From positions 682,001 to 746,000 of the forward strand of contig NZ_CP101283.1 in the NCBI RefSeq assembly GCF_024298925.1: DNA of 64,000 nucleotides. Reading direction: 5' to 3'. The DNA comes from Phenylobacterium sp. LH3H17 (lineage in GTDB: Bacteria; Pseudomonadota; Alphaproteobacteria; Caulobacterales; Caulobacteraceae). Below, one piece after another: positions 61,097 to 64,000 of this stretch. The position numbers and the translations under genes were made by a program. Each line of letters begins with the position of its first letter. Position 1 is the first letter of the stretch. The notes below the pieces were generated by a model that did not search any database, had not been told where the DNA came from, and saw nothing but the letters and a program-made list of their open reading frames with translations.

Positions 61097-61689
61097 AGCT
61101 GCACCTTCGCGGGTCTCATCAACATATCGATATCCGACTGATCGAGGTTCGGGTCCTTGGCGGCGCCGACATGGGTCGACAGGTCGTCTTTGCGGCGGCC
61201 CTTGACGCCCAGCGGAGGCCCGAGGTTCTTGAAGCGCCGGTCGGGGCCGACATAGCCCTCGGCCACCACCATCTGGCGTTCGTCCTTGGCCACCCAGAAG
61301 ACGCGCTGCAGCAGCACTTCTGGGGTGAATGGCTTGGAGACCACGAAGTTCGCCCCGGAATCGCGGCTCTTCTCGACCACGGTCCTGGCGGCGTGGCCGG
61401 TCAGCATGATGACGGGGGTGAACTTCGCCGCATCCGGCGACTCGCGTCGCAGCCATTGGACGAAGTCGTAGCCGTCCATGTCGGGCATGGTCGAGTCGAT
61501 GACGATCAGGTCGAGTTCCTGCGTCTTGACCACGTGCATGGCCTCGGCGCCGGAACCGCACTTGAACTGCTTGCGCACACCGAAGCCGCGGAACATCGCC
61601 GTCAGGGCCTCAAGGGCCTGGGGATTGTCGTCGACCAGCAGGACCACCGAGCGGTCCAGGTTGATGCGGATCTGCGAGTCGAGGGCCAT
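61093..61689 (-). CDS. cheYIII: Chemotaxis response regulator CheYIII
   Basis: A 198-residue protein: receiver (residues 14-135) with acidic pair D20-D21, phosphoacceptor D65 (VIDSTMPDMDGYDF) and Lys in VSKPFTPEV, then a tail with YVGPDRRFKN, VKGRRKDDLS and LMRPAKVQL. In the Caulobacter cluster the gene between cheU and cheE is a CheY paralogue of this kind, which gives the name. The Arg-rich tail might bind a negatively charged partner such as c-di-GMP, as reported for Cle-type CheY proteins; this is only an analogy. It starts 15 bp after the cheU stop. Confidence 0.88.
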   Translation of the reverse strand: MALDSQIRINLDRSVVLLVDDNPQALEALTAMFRGFGVRKQFKCGSGAEAMHVVKTQELDLIVIDSTMPDMDGYDFVQWLRRESPDAAKFTPVIMLTGHAARTVVEKSRDSGANFVVSKPFTPEVLLQRVFWVAKDERQMVVAEGYVGPDRRFKNLGPPLGVKGRRKDDLSTHVGAAKDPNLDQSDIDMLMRPAKVQL

Positions 61690-61704
61690 GGGGGATTGGC
61701 CTTG

Positions 61705-62073
61705 CTAAAAGAGGTCTAGATCGCCGGCGTCGGCCTTGGTGCGCGAGGGAGCCTCGCGTGTCGACTGGGCCAGCCGATTGGCGAGGTCGCCCAGGGTGAC
61801 GCCGGCCACGGCGTCGGTCAGGTCATAGTCGCCGCTCTGCGCCTGGGCGGAGAGCTTGCGGGTGAAGGTCGCGAGGGCCGCCAGGTGCTGGGTCAGCACG
61901 TCGACGGTCTGGGCTTCTTCCAGGGCGATGGCCAGCGGCTCGCCGCGGCTGGCGCGCACGAGCAGGGTGACAAGCGTCTCCAGCCGATCGCACAGCTCGC
62001 CGGCATGCTCCAGCTCGACGGCGATGGACGCCAGGACCTCGGGGGTCTGGATGGCGGCGGCGGTTCGCGTCAT
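61705..62073 (-). CDS. cheU: Chemotaxis protein CheU
   Basis: A 122-residue helical protein (long LEHAGELCDRLETLVTLLVRASRG helix) whose position between cheD and cheYIII identifies it as CheU of the Caulobacter-type cluster. Function is not known. The C-terminus DAGDLDLF resembles the C-terminus of CheD (DEGSVELF). The ATG at 62073 shares its A with the last base of the cheD stop (TGATG), so translation is coupled. Confidence 0.85.
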   Translation of the reverse strand: MTRTAAAIQTPEVLASIAVELEHAGELCDRLETLVTLLVRASRGEPLAIALEEAQTVDVLTQHLAALATFTRKLSAQAQSGDYDLTDAVAGVTLGDLANRLAQSTREAPSRTKADAGDLDLF

Positions 62074-62636
62074 CAAAACAACTCCACAGACCCTTCGTCC
62101 TCGACCGGCTCGGGCTTGATCCGCACAGGATCGCGCAGACGGGTTAGCTCGGCGTTATCAGTGACGGTTCTTTGTTGGGCCCGTCCCGTGGTCGGCCAGT
62201 ACTGGACCCGCCGGGCCTGCAGCCCGCCGAGACTGGAACCCACCACTGGAATCCCTTCGTCGCGAAGGAATTTCTCGGCGAAGGCCACGTTCGAGGCGCC
62301 CACGTCGGAGAGCCCGCCGAACATCCTCGCGCCACCGAAAAGTTTTGCTTCCAACCGCTCGCGCCGCGCCCCGGAGCGCAGGAGCTCGTTGATCAGCAGT
62401 TCCATGGCGTAGGCGCCGTAGCGCCGGCTCTCGTTGTCGACGCCGTCTGCCTTGCCCTCCGGAAGCAGGAAGTGGTTCATCCCCCCGACCCCGGTCTTGC
62501 CGTCGCGCATGCATACGGCCACGCACGATCCGAGGATCGTGGTCAGTAGGACATCGGGATCGCAGGAGATGGCGTGCTCACCCTGCACGACATGGATCCG
62601 CTTGCCTGGCCGCTTGGAGACGTTTTCAACGATCAT
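62073..62636 (-). CDS. cheD: Chemoreceptor glutamine deamidase CheD
   Basis: A 187-residue enzyme that deamidates receptor glutamines. The catalytic Cys C38 is in ILGSCVAVCMRD and His H55 in GGMNHFLLP. FGGARMFGG follows, and the core ends by about residue 160. A C-terminal extension of about 30 residues ends DEGSVELF, which is unusual for CheD. It overlaps the cheY gene by four bases (ATGA). Confidence 0.95.
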   Translation of the reverse strand: MIVENVSKRPGKRIHVVQGEHAISCDPDVLLTTILGSCVAVCMRDGKTGVGGMNHFLLPEGKADGVDNESRRYGAYAMELLINELLRSGARRERLEAKLFGGARMFGGLSDVGASNVAFAEKFLRDEGIPVVGSSLGGLQARRVQYWPTTGRAQQRTVTDNAELTRLRDPVRIKPEPVEDEGSVELF

Positions 62637-63022
62637 GTGAGGGGGCCGAACACCGCTTCGATTTTTTCTTTTAGGGTTTGGGTGGTGAACGGCTTCACCA
62701 GGTAGTTGTTGACGCCGAACTGCACGGCCCGCTGCACAAGCTCGCGGTCGGCGCGGCCGGTCAGCATGATCACCGCGGTCTTGGAGGTCGGTCCGTGGGC
62801 GCGGATGGCGCGCAGCAGGCCAAGCCCGTCCAGCTTGGGCATGTTGAAGTCGGTGATCACCAGGTTCACCGGAGCGCTTAGCAGGTTGCGCAGGGCCTCT
62901 TCCCCATCCGGGGCTTCGCGCGTCTGAGTGATGCCCAGGGCATGCAGGCTCGTCCGAATCAGCGAGCGCATGGTCTGTTGATCATCGACAATCAGGGTCT
63001 TGATCGTGACGGCGGCGGGCAT
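62633..63022 (-). CDS. cheYII: Chemotaxis response regulator CheY
   Basis: A 129-residue single-domain receiver: acidic pair D13-D14, phosphoacceptor D58 (VITDFNMPKLDG), Thr in MLTGRAD and Lys in LVKPFTTQT. It would bind the flagellar switch or act as phosphate sink. By order it is the second CheY of the cluster (after cheB). Its start overlaps the cheB stop by one base. Confidence 0.92.
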   Translation of the reverse strand: MPAAVTIKTLIVDDQQTMRSLIRTSLHALGITQTREAPDGEEALRNLLSAPVNLVITDFNMPKLDGLGLLRAIRAHGPTSKTAVIMLTGRADRELVQRAVQFGVNNYLVKPFTTQTLKEKIEAVFGPLT

Positions 63023-64000
63023 CAGGAAGCGCTCCTCTGGGATTCTGCGGCCGCGCAGAGGTTTAGAATGGCGGGGCCCATCCGAGACAGGCCCACTTGT
63101 TTGTCGACAGCCCCCAGCTCGAAGGCGACCCGGGGCATGCCGTAGACCACGCAGGACGGCTCGTCCTGGCCCAGGGTGCGGGCGCCGGCCTTCTTCATGG
63201 CCAGCAGGCCCTGGGCGCCGTCGCGGCCCATGCCCGTGAGGATGACACCGACCGAGCGGCGGTTCAGCTTGGCGATCGACTCGAACAGCACATCGACCGA
63301 CGGGCGGTGGCCGTTCACCGGTTCGCCGTCGCGCAGCCGGATCACGGGGTGGGAGGAGGAGGCGATCTCCATGTGCGCATCGCCGCCTGGGGCGATGTAG
63401 ACGTGGCCCGGCTGCAGGCGGTCGCCGTCCTGGGCCTCGGTGACGTGGGCGCCGGAGATGCGGTCAAGCCGCGCGGCGAAGCTCTTGGTGAAGGTGGCCG
63501 GCATGTGCTGGGTGATCACGGTCGGCGGGCAGGTCTCGGGGAAGGCGCCCAGGATGGTCATCAGGGCCTCGACCCCGCCGGTCGAGGAGCCCAGGGCCAG
63601 GATGGTGTCGGAGGCGCGATAGGAGGCGTCGCGCTCCACCGGCGCCGCCGGGCCGCCATAGGGCTTCACCCGGGCCTTGGCCGCGGTCTTCACCTTGGCG
63701 GTGAGGTCGGCGAAGGCCTGCTGGACGGTGACGCCGCCCACCGGCTTGGCCACGCAGTCCACCGCCCCCAGCTCGAGGGCCTGCAGGGTGATCTCGGCGC
63801 CCGACTGAGTCAGGGTCGAGACCATCACCACCGGCGTCGGCCTCAGGCGCATGATCTTTTCCAGGAAATCGAGGCCGTTCATGTGCGGCATCTCGATGTC
63901 CAGGGTCACCACGTCCGGATTGAGCTTCTTGATCTGCTCACGCGCCTCGATGGCGTCGTTGGCGAAGCCCAGGACCTCGATGTCGGGGTCGCGCTTCAGC
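63022..64000 (-). CDS. cheB: Protein-glutamate methylesterase CheB, C-terminal part (5' end outside window)
   Basis: Reading from the right edge, the frame already contains a receiver ([17 protein letters not shown] with the phosphoacceptor Asp) and continues through the linker to the methylesterase domain. The catalytic triad is visible: Ser in [12 protein letters not shown], His in [17 protein letters not shown] and Asp in [10 protein letters not shown]. It removes methyl groups from receptors and responds to CheA. The start codon lies to the right of the window. Confidence 0.96.
   Translation of the reverse strand, partial: LKRDPDIEVLGFANDAIEAREQIKKLNPDVVTLDIEMPHMNGLDFLEKIMRLRPTPVVMVSTLTQSGAEITLQALELGAVDCVAKPVGGVTVQQAFADLTAKVKTAAKARVKPYGGPAAPVERDASYRASDTILALGSSTGGVEALMTILGAFPETCPPTVITQHMPATFTKSFAARLDRISGAHVTEAQDGDRLQPGHVYIAPGGDAHMEIASSSHPVIRLRDGEPVNGHRPSVDVLFESIAKLNRRSVGVILTGMGRDGAQGLLAMKKAGARTLGQDEPSCVVYGMPRVAFELGAVDKQVGLSRMGPAILNLCAAAESQRSAS

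Overview
The window is high-GC alphaproteobacterial chromosome, most likely Caulobacteraceae and of Phenylobacterium or Caulobacter type. The main reason is the right end: a minus-strand run cheB-cheY-cheD-cheU-cheYIII-cheE, the same gene order as the tail of the major Caulobacter chemotaxis cluster. A Caulobacter-like rpoH, a Tat-dependent phoD, a phaR/phaAB locus and many 4-bp ATGA/GTGA gene overlaps agree with this. The assignment is inference; no 16S gene is present. I found no tRNA, rRNA, CRISPR array, insertion sequence or prophage.

Layout. 1-6.2 kb: 3' part of an RND efflux pump, a threonine dehydratase/VOC pair, a PagL-like lipid A deacylase and purA. 6.2-13.7 kb: a response regulator with a non-canonical receiver, a TonB receptor, rpoH, an RluD-type pseudouridine synthase, an HTH protein with an 11-bp tandem repeat array upstream, a decayed stretch, and an orphan encapsulated-ferritin homologue. 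13.7-19.3 kb: phoD, hisI, a serine beta-lactamase-fold protein, folE, cysS. 19.3-20.7 kb: a small A/T-richer island with its own promoter, carrying a putative PD-(D/E)XK nuclease toxin overlapping a DUF4304-like immunity gene. 20.9-25.1 kb: a tightly coupled run SRPBCC-iscU-like-yidD-thrS-glycosyltransferase. 25-30 kb: HMG-CoA lyase, two polyprenyl-sugar type glycosyltransferases, small membrane and DNA-binding proteins. 30-32.7 kb: polyhydroxybutyrate genes phaR and, divergently, phaA-phaB.

33-46 kb: HWE histidine kinase, CitMHS transporter, lipoprotein hydrolase, a two-subunit molybdenum hydroxylase, a single-chain biotin-dependent carboxylase, and a CoxE/CoxD-like VWA plus MoxR ATPase pair likely to mature the molybdenum enzyme. 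46-50.5 kb: an EAL phosphodiesterase, a periplasmic cupredoxin, a DUF3034 barrel and a periplasmic truncated globin, which look like one functional module. 50.5-57.8 kb: lipid or terpenoid catabolism (P450, APH-like phosphotransferase, DUF35/thiolase pair) with regulators. 58-64 kb: a PHP metallohydrolase, then two copies of a cheYIII-cheE gene pair arranged tail to tail, the second being the end of the chemotaxis operon.

The points most worth following up are the toxin/immunity island, the inverted cheYIII-cheE duplication together with a related Glu-substituted receiver and a shared upstream motif, the 11-bp repeat array, the permuted two-block dispersed repeat, the perfect 24-bp palindrome before the P450 gene, and the orphan ferritin-like protein.
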